From the NCBI GenBank assembly GCA_015501595.1, contig JADNRX010000387.1:1-49708 (forward strand): a stretch of DNA of 49,708 nucleotides, written 5' to 3'. The translations under genes were made by a program, and so were the position numbers. The stretch comes from Hymenopellis radicata (taxonomy: Eukaryota > Basidiomycota > Agaricomycetes > Agaricales > Physalacriaceae). This document shows, one piece after another, positions 25,684 to 37,513 of this stretch. Below the pieces are notes generated by a model. The model was not told the DNA's origin, did not search any database, and saw only the letters and a program-made list of their open reading frames with translations. Positions within the stretch are counted from its first letter, which is position 1. Each line of letters begins with the position of its first letter.

Positions 25684-28600
25684 CTACGGATTGCATACCA
25701 AAGCTTTGTGCGACGAAGTGAATTGTGATGATACATTTGCAGATGACCGATTCCCTGAAAGTACGAACAGATGAGAAAAGTGTTTGTGCGTCGTTACAAT
25801 ACCCACCTGAACCTGAATGAGATATAAAACTAGATCTAGATGGAGATGCTGATGCGATAGGGTTAGGTGTTAAGATAGTCGACTGTAAACGCGTTAGAAC
25901 CTTCAATGTGACAATCGACCCACACTTACCAGTCTTAATGGCTTGAGGCCCCTGGACGCTGCTTTGCTGGCCATGGGTGAAGTCGTGGGTGGAGCAGGGT
26001 CTTCTTGTGGCGCAGGTTGCTCTTCAGTCAAAGGGTATGGTGCTTGGTTCAGCGTTGACGACGAATTCCTTGTGCCTCCCTACAATAATTATTCAGAAAT
26101 TGACTGCGTACGAGGGGAGTAAGACGCTTACGAAAACAAACGATTTCCGGAAGCCAAAAGGTACCTTGGACGAAGGCGGAGTTTCCAGTGCATCCTGACT
26201 GTCCCGACTGACCTGGGAGTGAGCGGAGGAAGGCACCGACGCCGGGGAAGCCGCCGGACTTTGCAATTTCTGACTCTGACTATGACGAACGGAAGTAGGC
26301 GATGGCCGTTCATACGTCCTGTGAGTTGTGGAAGGACTGGACCGAACGCGATGATGTGACGGAGAGTCCAAGGATGTCCGGTGAGCAGAGACAGGTGCCG
26401 ACGCAGGAGAATCCGCTCGACTCCCGGACTTCTGACTTCGACCAACAGAAACTCGAGATTGCCGTTCGTTCGTGTTCTGGGGCGTGAAAGGCCTGGACCA
26501 GACGCGAGAATGAGACGAGTCAAAGGATGATTGGTGAGGGGAGGAAGGCGCAGAGGGCGCCGACGTAGGGGAAGTTATTGGACTCTCTGATATCTGCCTT
26601 CGAGTAATAGAAACTGGCGATGGCCGTTCACTTGTCTGTTGCGGCGCCAAAGGACTGGACCAGACGCGAGAATGAGACGAGTCAAAGGATGATTGGTGAG
26701 GGGAGGAAGGCGCAGAGGGCGCCGACGTAGGGGATGTTATTGGACTCTCTGATATCTGCCTTCGAGTAATAGAAACTGGCGATGGCCGTTCACTTGTTTG
26801 TTGCGGCGCCAAAGGACTGCGATAACGAGACGGGGAGTCTAATGATGCTCGTGAGGGGAGGAAGGCGCCGACGTAGGGGAAGCTATTGAATTCTCTGATA
26901 TCTGCCTTCGAGTAATAGAAGCTGGCGATGACCGTTCACTTGTCTGCTGCAGCGCGAAAGGACTGGACCAAACACGATAAGGAGACGGGGAGTCCAACGA
27001 TGATCGGTGAGGGGAGGAAGGCACAGAAGGCGCCGACGGGGAAGCTATTGAATTCTCTGACATCTGCCTTCGAGCAATGGAAACTGGCGATGGCCGTTCA
27101 CTTGTCTGCTGCGGCGCGAAAGGACTGGACGAATCGCGATAACGAGACGGGGAGTCTAATGATGATCGGTGAGGGGAGGAAGGGGCCGACGGAGGAGTGT
27201 CCAGTGGACTCTCTGATTCCGGACTGCGAGCAACAGAGATTGGTGACTGATGTTCGCTTGTCTTTTGAGGCGTGAAAGGACTCGACCAAACGCGGTAAGA
27301 TGACCGAGACTGAATCGAAGCAATCGACTGACGGGCAGACTTGGGAGGCGGGGGTGTAAATACCATGCTGCGACGAAGAGTAGAATGCGGGGTCATGATA
27401 GGTGGCGGCTCAACAAAGCCAGATTCAGAGCTGACTGAATCCGAAGAAGACTCGATGTCGCTACGAGCGGCCATTTCCGGTGAATCAAGGTCAGAATATA
27501 CGTCGTATAGAGAGTTGAGCGTGTCATCTTGACCTGGCAGTGACCTGTCGAGATAGGCCAACTGAGCAGTCGGACTTTGGTCTATAAAACCATCGTCGTC
27601 GTCGACATCATCCTCAAAGCCTTCATCCCTCGGGGAAGAGGACAAAGCCTCAGACGCGTCAAATTCCTGGGGAGGTGAATCAAGAAAGTCCGTTGGGATT
27701 TCCCTCTGAATAGCCTCGTAAACCTCTTCAGGCGTCGTGCCTCCAACATACACCGCGGTATGCTGCCCAACCGAGTCCCACCGAGACGTGGGACCGGAGA
27801 CATCCTCCGTTATTTCCAACGCGTTGTCCAGTTCAACTCGCGTATTTGATTTTTGAGAACCAAATACATCGTCATCGTTGTCAAGATTACGACTGGCAGG
27901 CTGGACGGTGTGCGAACTGGTCCTGTAGTTCTCCGGGGAGTCTAAATCATCCAAGCTGAGATCGGGCGGCTCAAAGTCTTCGTGTTCGCGGTGTACCGCA
28001 CTTGGTGGTGGAGATAATGGGTGTATTCGGTGCAGAAATGCGGCCAGGTGTGGCGACATTATCCGGGAGGATGGTGAACCGAATGGGGAGGAAAGTAGAT
28101 CGAATGTCGAGGAGAGACCGGGACTGCGAGGCGGGGAGAGCGCTAAGGGCCCCGGCGTAGCCCATGTAGCGTATGAGACCTCGGAACCCGCATCGTCGTC
28201 GTTATAGTCGCGTACAAATGACTTTAGTTGAAGGTCCGGGAGCGTCACTGGCGATAGAAGGCCTATCGAGTTGGAATAGGAATGGAAACCAGGATGGACG
28301 TAAACCGCATGTGACTGTGTTGAGTCTTGCACAAATGGCATAGGGGGTGGTAGTGTTGTGAGTGGTGGGTCGTTACTGTCGTGGATGTGGGCATCAGAGA
28401 TGCTCGTCGGAGAGAGGGTATGGGGAAGGTCTGGCTCGGGAGAAGAGAAGGATGTCTAGAATCAGCGGCTAATCCTGCCAGCCCCGGCGGACCGTGGGTC
28501 TCGAGTTGCGTCACTCTGTGCTGGTTCTTCACCAATGACACTCTTGAGCTCGCGAAGGAGGTCGGACATGCGTGTTGTGGGTGCTACCTGCGCACTCCGA

Positions 28601-28809
28601 TTGAAGGAAGGCTTTGGTTTCTTGGGCAACGGGACCTCTGGCTCTGGCTCGACGAGGGTGGTCTCATCTTCTTCCAGAACGTGTATGAAGTTGCAGCGGT
28701 CGGAGAAGACACAGTTGCCTTTCGCGTAGAATGGGCACGGTGTCCCTAGCAGGTTGTCAGATAGGGCCAGTATGGAAACAGATATAGCAACGTACTCTTC
28801 ACTCGCCAT
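25684..28809 (-). CDS. CCCH zinc-finger protein with tandem Ser/Pro-rich repeats
   Basis: Starts MASEEY at 28809 (an in-frame ATG also exists upstream at 28878). One CCCH finger follows, CPFYAKGNCVFSDRCNFIH (C-x7-C-x5-C-x3-H), typical of RNA-binding proteins. Next come an acidic/Pro linker, a helix RMSDLLRELKS, and after an uncertain intron (acceptor TTCTAG ahead of about 28455) a long disordered acidic and SP-rich region. Seven degenerate 54-residue units with core QQTSERPSPVSI..R occupy about 26200-27300. The C-terminal exons (to about 25684) end with a Ser-rich tail, SHKALVCNP. A single missing base near 26850 breaks the frame inside the repeats. Likely an mRNA-binding regulator with phosphorylatable SP sites; no orthologue recognised. 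Confidence 0.68.
26200..27300 (-). repeat. 162-bp coding tandem repeat (7 imperfect units)
   Basis: Units of 54 codons within the CCCH gene. Two units, covering about 26494-26817, are nearly identical over their whole length, indicating a recent duplication; the outer units are diverged. The unit length is a multiple of three, so expansion keeps frame. Confidence 0.85.
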
Positions 28810-29084
28810 ACTGGTTCCGACAGAGACATGCCCATGCATGGACGTTCGCAGTGCAACAGTTATCACCGACAACGCCAAACTCGGTTAGGAGCGCGTTTCT
28901 CGTCGTCGTGAGCGGAAGATTCACATTCACAACAATTCCCAATCCGGATGTTCAGATCCTTGGCGCACGTGACAGTAATAATGCGTGTTCCTCGTCTTCC
29001 ACGACTCACTCTCTTCTCTGGTCCAAACTGTTCGCTCTGTGATGTCCGTCTAGCGTCTCCCTTTCCTCTCTATCCGTCTCATAC
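28810..29084. promoter_or_regulatory. Bidirectional promoter region
   Basis: About 275 bp between the divergently transcribed CCCH gene and the ZCCHC8-like gene; it must serve both. It is pyrimidine-rich just upstream of the plus-strand start (about 28985-29080), as is common at fungal transcription starts. No clear TATA box. Confidence 0.45.
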
Positions 29085-30359
29085 ATGACAGATAGCGAAA
29101 GCGGAGCTGGCAAAAGTCAGGCAGTCCGTAAGCACGCCTGCCTAACAGGGCGCATCATCTCCGCTCACATTCACGCAGAGAGAATTCAATCTGGATGTGA
29201 TCAACATCCAGGACCCGGGCCAAGAGAAGTGGAAGCGCAAATATGTCTATTGGATTCCGGCACTGCATCTGGAGGGGAAAGAGATTGCCAAGGGACGCTG
29301 GGACGCGAGCATAGTCTCCCAAGCTCTGGAGAAATGGGACAAGGAGAGCTGAACTCGCCATCCGAAGAATCATTCTTCGTCGATGTCTTTCCCTCCACGG
29401 AGTCCACCTGGGCGCAAAGCGGCTGGTATCAGCCACATAGCGCCGACATTTTGGGTGAAAAGCCCAACGAGGAACTTCATGTCAATGCGAATAAAAGTCG
29501 TTGTTTCAACTGCGGCTCCCTCGAGCATGTCGTGTCTTCCTGCCCTGAGCCGAGGGATTCTGCTCTTGTCGCGCTTTCGCGTCAGATGTATGAATTCCAC
29601 AAGGACAGTACATCTATATCCTTCGGGGAACGCCTACATCTCGTTGAGGAGTCCCGCCGTCAGCGTCTAGGCTGGCTGGAGACATTCAAGCCTGGTCAAA
29701 TCACTGGGGACCTTCTGCGAGATGCCATCCATCCGGGAGACGGTGACTGGTTGAAGCATATTGCAATTTGGGGCTATCCCAAAGGCTGGTCCAGCTCTTG
29801 TGATCCTCGCATCGAGATTCGGAAGAGGATTCTGAATGAGTGGTCTGATGATGACACTTTCCATAGCGATTTGTCCATTATTATGGATGAAAATGATGTC
29901 GAGGAAGGCTCATCTTTTGCTAAACGCTTTACTCCGGCGACGCCTACGCAGACTGAGATAGACGATGACCCGGAGGCTAGCGATCTGCCAGAGCAGCGAT
30001 GGGCGGAATATCCAAACACCGAATTCTCGTCTTCCTTGTTACCTCTATATACTGGGTTCGCTTTGCCACCTCCGGGCAGTGAGTTCGAAGAAAGGTCCAA
30101 TTCCGATTCGACTTATTCATTCGAGCGACGAGCTTTGTGGAATCATTTAACGTCCTATTCTGGCCGGCCCCCTCCACCTCCTTCTGCTCCTCCACCCCTT
30201 CCACCCCCACCGCCTCCGCCGACCAGCGAGCCACCCCCGCTCCCTCCACCGACTTCTTTACAGTCGTTCTCTTCCTCGCAACCCGTAATTAAACATACAC
30301 CTGTATATCATTCATTTATACCTCGAGATGACGACGACGACATGGATCTTTCCGATTAG
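29085..30359 (+). CDS. Zinc-knuckle / PSP-domain protein, ZCCHC8-like
   Basis: Exon 1 is 29085-29123 (MTDSESGAGKSQA), a 55-nt intron follows with donor GTCCGT, and exon 2 is 29179-30359. Exon 2 starts in the frame REFNLDVINIQDPGQEKW...KGRWDASIVSQALEKWDKE and needs one missing base near 29345 to pass into the rest; with it the length is 406 aa. Domains: CCHC knuckle CFNCGSLEHVVSSC, then a PSP domain (FKPGQITGDLLRDAI, IWGYPKGW) as in ZCCHC8, then acidic linkers and a polyproline tract (SAPPPLPPPPPPPTSEPPP), ending DDDDDMDLSD. Known: ZCCHC8 is the scaffold of the NEXT complex that feeds nuclear RNAs to the exosome; by homology this is likely a nuclear RNA-surveillance factor. Confidence 0.83.
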   Translation: MTDSESGAGKSQAVRKHACLTGRIISAHIHAERIQSGCDQHPGPGPREVEAQICLLDSGTASGGERDCQGTLGREHSLPSSGEMGQGELNSPSEESFFVDVFPSTESTWAQSGWYQPHSADILGEKPNEELHVNANKSRCFNCGSLEHVVSSCPEPRDSALVALSRQMYEFHKDSTSISFGERLHLVEESRRQRLGWLETFKPGQITGDLLRDAIHPGDGDWLKHIAIWGYPKGWSSSCDPRIEIRKRILNEWSDDDTFHSDLSIIMDENDVEEGSSFAKRFTPATPTQTEIDDDPEASDLPEQRWAEYPNTEFSSSLLPLYTGFALPPPGSEFEERSNSDSTYSFERRALWNHLTSYSGRPPPPPSAPPPLPPPPPPPTSEPPPLPPPTSLQSFSSSQPVIKHTPVYHSFIPRDDDDDMDLSD

Positions 30360-31137
30360 TTAGTCACCTAGCTTGTAAATACTGTGGCGCAACTGTATCA
30401 ATTACTTCTCAGCATCATTTCAACATGTTGAAGCAAGATCGTTGAATAAAAAGTTGATTGAATTATATTCATGCATTCAAGAGTGGACAAGTACACAATG
30501 ACATTTTGCATAAGGACAACTATGCTCCATCCCGCTACCCGTCCTAGGGTTAGGGTTAGGACCCTCTTCCGACCAAAAAAAAAAGGAGGCCCACCCAGCC
30601 AGAGTGGCCAAAGTGGGACAGGAAAATATTGAGACGGTGCATAAGCCGAAGCCTATACAAGCCGCAGACACCCTCTGTATGGACAGGGTCGCCGTGCTAT
30701 GAAGGATCTCCACGGCCCATAAATCCGGGACATGAAGGGACTTATGCCATCAAGGTAAGTATGAGTTGTTCAAGTGTTGAGAGGAGGATTTTATAGTGTC
30801 CATGGTGCGCACGGACCATGTCGAGTGCACTTTCCTTATCGGGGTGGAAATGCCGGACGGCACTTTGCTTGGATATTTGGCTTTCGCCTCTTGCTCTTAC
30901 GGCTTCTTCGTTCTAGGTGACGTACAGCTGGCTGATCTGATGTCCATTCTACTTGAATACTTATTTTCTGGACGTATCTACAAAGAATGCGTCACGAATC
31001 CAGAAATCTCGGCACTCTTAACGGTAGGTTCATCACTTCACTTCTTTGCTTATCCTTATCTTTACTCACTCTTTTGATAGACGACATATAAGGTCCCATG
31101 GACAGTGATTTAACGTCTCGTCTTCCCCTCATCCGTG
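30360..31137. other. Intergenic with short telomere-like tract
   Basis: 3' UTR of the ZCCHC8-like gene and 5' region of carboxypeptidase S. Contains CTAGGGTTAGGGTTAGG at about 30544-30560 (two to three TTAGGG units) and an A10 run near 30578. Frames of up to about 90 codons here show no family resemblance. Confidence 0.55.
30445..30450 (+). promoter_or_regulatory. Poly(A) signal of ZCCHC8-like gene
   Basis: A perfect AATAAA 86 bp after the stop codon of the upstream gene, in an A/T-rich context. Confidence 0.5.
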
Positions 31138-33300
31138 ATGGGTACCTTTGACCTTCAATTGCCGACTAACGCGGTCGCGTCGCGTTCGAGATTTCATCAG
31201 TGTTATACGATCATATGCCTGTCTTTGCTTTGGACAGTGGGCCTCTACCTCTGGCAATCATCCAAAGCCGCAACTCAAGCAACTCGTTCATTCAAAATTA
31301 CCACAGAGGACAGTCCCATTTGCCCACAAGTGTCTCCTCTACTGCCGGTCCAGAATGCAGAGCTTTGGGAAACCGCTCAGGCAACGATATCGACAGACGA
31401 CTTTCAAAGCAGAAGCTGCTGCCTCCCTCGGTGGTGCAGTCCAAATTCCGTGCGTTGTTAACAAGTCGTTATTGATCACCGCTTATATTCAGCAGAACTA
31501 TCACCTATGATATGATGCCTCCGGTCGGGGAGGACCCTCGATTTGAGATACACGGCAAGCTGCACGAATACCTCTTCAAAACGTTCCCGCTGGTGTACGT
31601 GCAAATCAGGACTCATGGAGATACTCACCTAACGATGCAATAGGCACGCTTCATTTGGCCTCGTAAAGGTTAATACCTATGGTCTTTTGTACTCCATGAA
31701 CGGTACAGATCCAACATTGAAGCCTCTGCTTCTGCTTGCCCATCAAGGTACGCACATTTTGCTACTGACTAGATTAGCTCGATAAATCTTTATAGATGTC
31801 GTACCCGTTAATCCCGACACCATTGACGAATGGACACACCCACCTTTCTCTGGTTTCTTCGATGGTGAACGCATTTGGGGTCGCGGAACTGGAGACGACA
31901 AGAGCGGTTTAATAGGAATCATGTATGTCATGTTCCTGAACTTTTGAATCATTCTAGAAGTTTTGCTTCTCAATAGGACCGCCTTAGAGCTCCTCTTGAA
32001 CAATGGATTCAAGCCAAAAAGAACCCTTGTACTCTCATTTGGGTTCGATGAAGAAGGCGGCGGTTTGAAGGTCAGTCCCCTCGAAGTCATCGCACACTTC
32101 ACTGAGGAAGTGTCGACTAGGGCGCTGGAACACTTGCTCCAGAAGTTCTAAGAATATACGGTGAGAACTCCATGGCCATGATCGTTGACGAAGGAGGCGG
32201 TCCCGGTGGTTTCATTTCACAATTTGGCACGCCATTCGCTACTCCAGCCATTGCTGAGAAGGGAACTATGGATCTTCTTATTGAGGTAGCGACACGAGGC
32301 GGACACTCTAGCGTCCCTCCAGCTCACACAAGTATCGGTATGCTTTCGCGCCTCCTTGTGGAATTCGAGGAGCATCCCTTCGAGATGCATCTTGTACGTC
32401 CTGTTCCTTACTACCTGTCGACGTCTATGTCCTGAAGGGGTTCAATAGGAAAGACAGACTCCGACTTACGACCTGTTCCAATGCTACGCTGAGCACGTCA
32501 GTCTCCTACCCGAGAGCTTACGCGACGAGATCATACGATCGAGGACGTCCGATGAGGCTCTGGCTGAACTCGAAGAAACAGTCTTCCAAGATGTTTCTTA
32601 CAAAAGCCTCATCATCACCACTCAGGCTATTGACATGATTCACGGTGGTGTAAAGTCGAATGCACTACCCGAGCAAGCGTGGGCTATCATCAATCATCGA
32701 GTGTCTGCTCAAAGGTTATCTTCAACACGCCAGTCTGCCTCTGACTTGCTGACTTGTCGTCTACAGCTCGGTAGGTGCTACTAAGGAGCACGATACGAAC
32801 CTCCTTATCAGCCTCGCTGCTCGCTTCAATCTCTCGTACACAGCGTTTGGTGAATCCCTGACAGAGCCAGATGTGCCGAAGAAAGGTAGTTTGACCCTCA
32901 GCGCTATCAGGACTTTGGATATCGCACCAGTGACACCGTATTCTGGGAAAGGCGTCACTGGATACGACGTACTGTCGGGAACCATCAAGGCGACATACAA
33001 CGCCCATCGTTCTCTCGAGGGCGATAACATTGTGGTTGGGCCCGGGATGCCTTCTGGGAATACGGATACTCGGTTCTATTGGAAACTTACCCCGCATATT
33101 TTCCGATACAATCATCACCATCCTGGAAATGGGACACTTGGAGCGCATACGGTGGATGAGTGTAAGTTGACTTCTTTAGATCCGGCATTCGAGTGTGTTT
33201 GCTGACTTTGGGTGTAGCGATTTCAGCGGACGCGTATGTGGAGATCATACTGTTCTTCACGACGTTGATTCTCAATGTCGACGAGAGCACAGTAGTCTGA
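31138..33300 (+). CDS. CPS1: Vacuolar Gly-X carboxypeptidase (carboxypeptidase S), M20 family
   Basis: Nine exons: 31138-31449, 31493-31594, 31644-31747, 31796-31922, 31977-32070, 32121-32393, 32449-32714, 32767-33161 and 33218-33300. The sum is one base more than 1755; the extra base fits the TTT at 31402-31404, where TISTDDF should run into KAEAAASLGGAVQ. About 584 aa. N-terminal signal-anchor CYTIICLSLLWTVGLYLW. M20 metal and catalytic residues are present: AHQDVVPV (His, Asp), GRGTGDDKSG (bridging Asp), FGFDEEGGG (catalytic Glu and ligand Glu), IVDEGGG (Asp) and the late His in GAHTVDE. Dimerisation region GGVKSNALPE. It releases C-terminal residues from peptides in the vacuole after sorting through the secretory pathway. 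Confidence 0.93.
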
Positions 33301-34047
33301 GGCTGTTGTGCGACAAGAATCTAATCCGTTTTGGTTCCATGGCGCTTATCATGAATCTAGTTTGATTATGGCGGTTGTGAACGACGAATATTGAATTGAT
33401 GTTATCGATAAAGATGGGACAACGTACCAGAACGATGTTGAGGCGTTCGGGAATACGTGTGCGGGAGCGCCACCTTTCAAGACTTGAATATATGTACTCG
33501 AGTATATGTTCGTAATTCCTGTGTCAGCGGTGAATTAACAATCAGAAGGGCAATGTTCAAGGGACTCATTCTGAAGAAGTGAAGGAAGATTAAACTTTGG
33601 AACGGCACGACATTCTCGTCGACATTGACAAAATCTCCTCAAACAAGCAGCTCTCCTGAGGGCAAAGAATGTCCATACATCAAGGTCGAGCCCGGTATGT
33701 TGGAAAGCTCAGGCTATGAAGGAGTATGACTCCGGAGTTGTTTACACCCGCGCTGCACTGGAATCGCCGAAGTAGCAACTCAAGCCGCGAGGAAGGCAAT
33801 CCATCATTCCCAAGGGGGAGAGCCTCTATAATTCTTGCTATCATCAAGATAGTACGTCTTGCCACGAGAAATTAACCAGATACAAGGCATAGTTCTGCGC
33901 AATTACAGTGAAGGTTAAGCCTGGTTATGTCCAAATCGAGCCAAAATGTCAACGTTGTTTGGCACATGGCGAAATTGCAAAATTAACTTTTCATCCCCGA
34001 CACGTCCACCTCCTTCAGCGACTGCTGTGTAGCGTCCTTCTTGCGCC
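33301..34047. other. Intergenic with a possible gene remnant
   Basis: From 33296 to 33487 a plus-strand frame without ATG reads SEAVVRQESNPFWFHGAYHE... and ends VEAFGNTCAGAPPFKT, with one internal stop at 33392-33394. It looks like the tail of a protein gene but I do not recognise it. The rest (33490-34047) shows no feature and includes the promoter of the coatomer gene. Confidence 0.4.
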
Positions 34048-37000
34048 ATGGCCTCCTTTGCGCTGAGCTTCCAGTCCAAGCGGGATGATGAGAGCGGTCT
34101 CAGCGCCTTTTACAACAACAAAACGACAATAATACAGGAAGCGCGCGTCTTCAATGAATCGCCCATCAGCCCTCGCAAGTGCAGAGCACTGCTGACACGC
34201 ATCGTCTACCTTCTCTACGTCGGGGAGACATTCGGGACACAGGAGGCGACAGAGCTGTTCTTTGGGACGACGAAACTTTTCCAGCACAAGGATGTAAGTG
34301 CGGTCCGAAATTCCTCAGGAAACGTGTTGAGCATTCTCTCAGAGTGCGCTGCGACAAGCAGTGTATCTGGCTATCAAGGAGCTGGCGACGACGGCCGAGG
34401 ATGTTATCATGGTTACCAGCAGCATCATGAAGGATATGCAGCCAAATTCCGAAGTGATCTACCGCCCAAATGCCATACGCGCCCTCTGCAGGATTATAGA
34501 TGTGTGTACAGTGTCGTTTCGCGTTCCATTATTCCTTATCCTGTGAATAGCCCTCTATGGCCCAAGGCGTGGAGCGTTTCTTCAAGGCCGCCATCGTTGA
34601 CCGCACTCCGTGCATATCTTCTGCCGCCCTGGTCTCGTCATACCATCTCTTCCCATTCGCCAAGGATGTCGTCAAACGATGGGTCAACGAGGCTCAAGAA
34701 GCTGTCAACGCCAAAGCTACCGCCTCTTTCTTCGGCGCTTCTTCCGGAGGATACCTTAGTTTCGGCGGATCGTCATCCAATGCTCCGAGCGGTCAGCAAA
34801 CGGTACCTTCTACCAGCTACATCACCCAGTATCACGCGTTGGGCCTTTTGTATCTTATTCGTCAGCACGACAGGATGGCGGTGACAAAGATGATCCAGCA
34901 ACTTGGAGGCGGAAAGACCACCTCTAGTGCCGTATTGAAAAATCCCATGGCGCTTTGCATGCTCATCCGTTATGCCGCCAAAATTATAGAAGAAGACCCG
35001 AAGTACGTTCCTGCTTTCTTGTGAATGCTGTCCATACCTTACGGTCGACAGCGTACAACGGCAGATGCTTGAACTGTTGGAAGGTTGGTTACGACACAAG
35101 AGTGACATGGTGAACTTTGAGGCTGCTCGAGCAATTTGTGAAATGCGCAATGTCACCGCAGCCCAGCTCACAAAACCAATCTCTGGTATACACCGTCTGC
35201 TTTGCGTATTTCTTCTACTGAACCCGATCTACAGTATTGCAACTCTTCCTCTCTTCCCCAAAACCTGTGCTCAAGTTTGCTGCCACCCGCACACTCGCTA
35301 CTGTTGCTCTTACGCATCCGGCCAGCGTCGCCGCTTGCAACGTTGATCTCGAGAGTTTGATCACCGACTCCAACAGGAGTGTCGCGACCTACGCGATCAC
35401 GACGTTGTTGAAGACTGGTAATGAAGCCTCGGTGGATCGTCTCATCAAACAGATCACTGGCTTCATGACCGAAATTAGCGACGAATTCAAGGTTATCATC
35501 GTGGACGCTATTCGCTCTCTCTGTCTCAAATTCCCCACCAAGCACGCCTCTATGCTCACTTTCCTTTCCGGCGTTTTACGTGACGAAGGCGGGTATGACT
35601 TCAAGCGTGCTGTTGTTGATGCCATCTTTGACATGATCAAGTTCATTGGTGATTGCAAAGAGCAAGCCTTGTCACATTTGTGCGAATTTATCGAGGATTG
35701 CGAGTTTACAAAGCTCTCTGTTCGCATCCTACACCTGCTGGGTATGGAGGGGCCGAAATCTCCTAGTCCTAAAAAGTTCATTCGGTTCATCTACAACCGA
35801 GTGGTCTTGGAAAACGCCACTGTCCGCGCTGCCGCCGTCGCCAGTCTCGCCAAGTTCGGTGTCAACACTGATGACAAAGAATTCCAAGATAGCATCAGTG
35901 TTCTCCTCAACCGGTCAGTTTCCATTCAAGCTCAAAGTATTGTCCTCATATTCATTTAGATGCTTGGATGATGTCGACGACGAAGTACGGGACCGTGCTG
36001 CGCTTTACCTTCGGACATTCAAGGAGAAACAGCTGGCCGATGCCTATGTCAAAGATGGTTAGTTCAACTTACCGCTGCTAACCGAGGACACTGATTTACA
36101 CGTTTTTGCAGATTCGGTCTTTTCACTGGCGCGTTAGAGTCAAAACTCGTCGCGTACGTCAAGGATCCGCAGGCGGCTGAGCAGCCCCTTGATATTTCCA
36201 ATGTCCCTAAAATCAGCAGAGCTCAAGCCGCTGCAGATGCTGCTCGTACGTTTTCAGCTATTGGAGAAGACATTCCAAATTAATGAAATTACAGGTCCAA
36301 GCTCTTTGGACACGATAGGCGTGCCAACTACCAAAAAGGTTTCTGATTCACCCCCTCCACCATCAGCTGAAGAGACGCGCTCTGCTTATGCTCAGCAATT
36401 GGCTGAAGTTCCCGAATTTGCTGAATATGGATCCGTTCTCAACAGCAGTTCCTCACCAACGCAGCTCACTGAATCGGAAACGGAATATCAGGTCGCTTGT
36501 GTCAAGCATATATTCAAGGAGCACATTGTCTTCCAGGTACGTAGCCATAGCTCCAAGGACCCGTCGTCGAACTCAAAGATACGCGATAGTACAACGTCTC
36601 TAACACTCTTCCCGATACTGTCCTGGAACAAGTCTCAATCATCATGCAACCGCAATCCGACGATTCTGGCTTAACCGAAGATTTCATCATGCCCGTTCCC
36701 AGTCTGTCGGCTTCCACATCTCCAAGCGTCCTATATGTCTCGTTTACTCGGGATTCGCCCGACGAGTACGCTATTGCGTCCTTCGGGTGTGTCATGAAAT
36801 TCGTGAGCAAGGAAGTTGACCCTTCGACTGGCGATCCTGAGGAGGAAGGCTACGAAGACGAGTATGAATTGGAAGATGTTGAATTGAGTGCCGGTGGAGA
36901 CTACATCATCCCGAGCTACACCACATTTGGTGCTGAATGGGACCGGCTACGTTCAGGCGCCAGTGCAACTGAAACATTCGCGTTGTCTGCTATGGACAGC

Positions 37001-37298
37001 TTGAAGGGTGAGACTATTGTATTTCTTACTTGCCGTCCATTCTAACATGTATCAATTAGCGGCGTGCGACTCTATTATTGAGGTTCTAAACATGGAGCCT
37101 CTGGGAGGGTCGGAAACGCCTCAATCAACGTCAGTGCACACTCTGAACCTGTCAGGTATCGTGTCTGGGGGCGGCGGCAAGGTGTTGGCTCGCTGTAGAA
37201 TGACATTTAGCAAAGGGACAGGCGTCACTCTGGAGCTTGGTGTGCGGGCGGAGAAGCAGGAGGCTTGCAACCTGGTCCTCGCAGCTGTTGGCGGTTAG
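34048..37298 (+). CDS. SEC21: Coatomer subunit gamma (COPI)
   Basis: Ten exons: 34048-34293, 34343-34501, 34551-35002, 35052-35185, 35235-35913, 35960-36057, 36112-36245, 36295-36536, 36590-37007 and 37060-37298. Together one base short of 933 aa plus stop, close to yeast Sec21 (935 aa). Adaptin-like HEAT/armadillo trunk (for example [40 protein letters not shown]), a Pro/Ser hinge (SPPPPSAEE) and a C-terminal appendage ([20 protein letters not shown], ending [12 protein letters not shown]). Cytosolic part of the COPI coat for Golgi-to-ER transport; the appendage recruits ArfGAP. One missing base near 36130 creates an apparent stop after SLAR, where [14 protein letters not shown] is expected. 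As the subunit is normally essential, a sequence error is the likeliest cause. Confidence 0.96.
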
Positions 37299-37513
37299 AA
37301 ACAGATTTGTGCTGTTACATACTTATTATATGGATTTCGTGGATCACTGAGATACGGAAAGACGTAAGAACCGAGTGTAGCGAATGCTTGTTAGCCGTTA
37401 TAACTCGGTGTAAAGATAGAAAATATGTCTGGGATCGTAAGATAAAGGGCACCGGTTTCATACCTTAACGGTCAACCGCTGATGCACAGGCTTTATCTTG
37501 ACCTTGAACCTCC

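Noticed and set aside
25857..25868. Telomere-like TAGGGTTAGG
   Set aside because: Lies within coding exon sequence (LTPNPIA) of the CCCH gene; a chance match.
34048..37298. Calling the coatomer gamma gene a pseudogene because of its internal stop
   Set aside because: Only one base is missing, the rest is intact and full length, and the gene is normally essential; sequence error is more likely.
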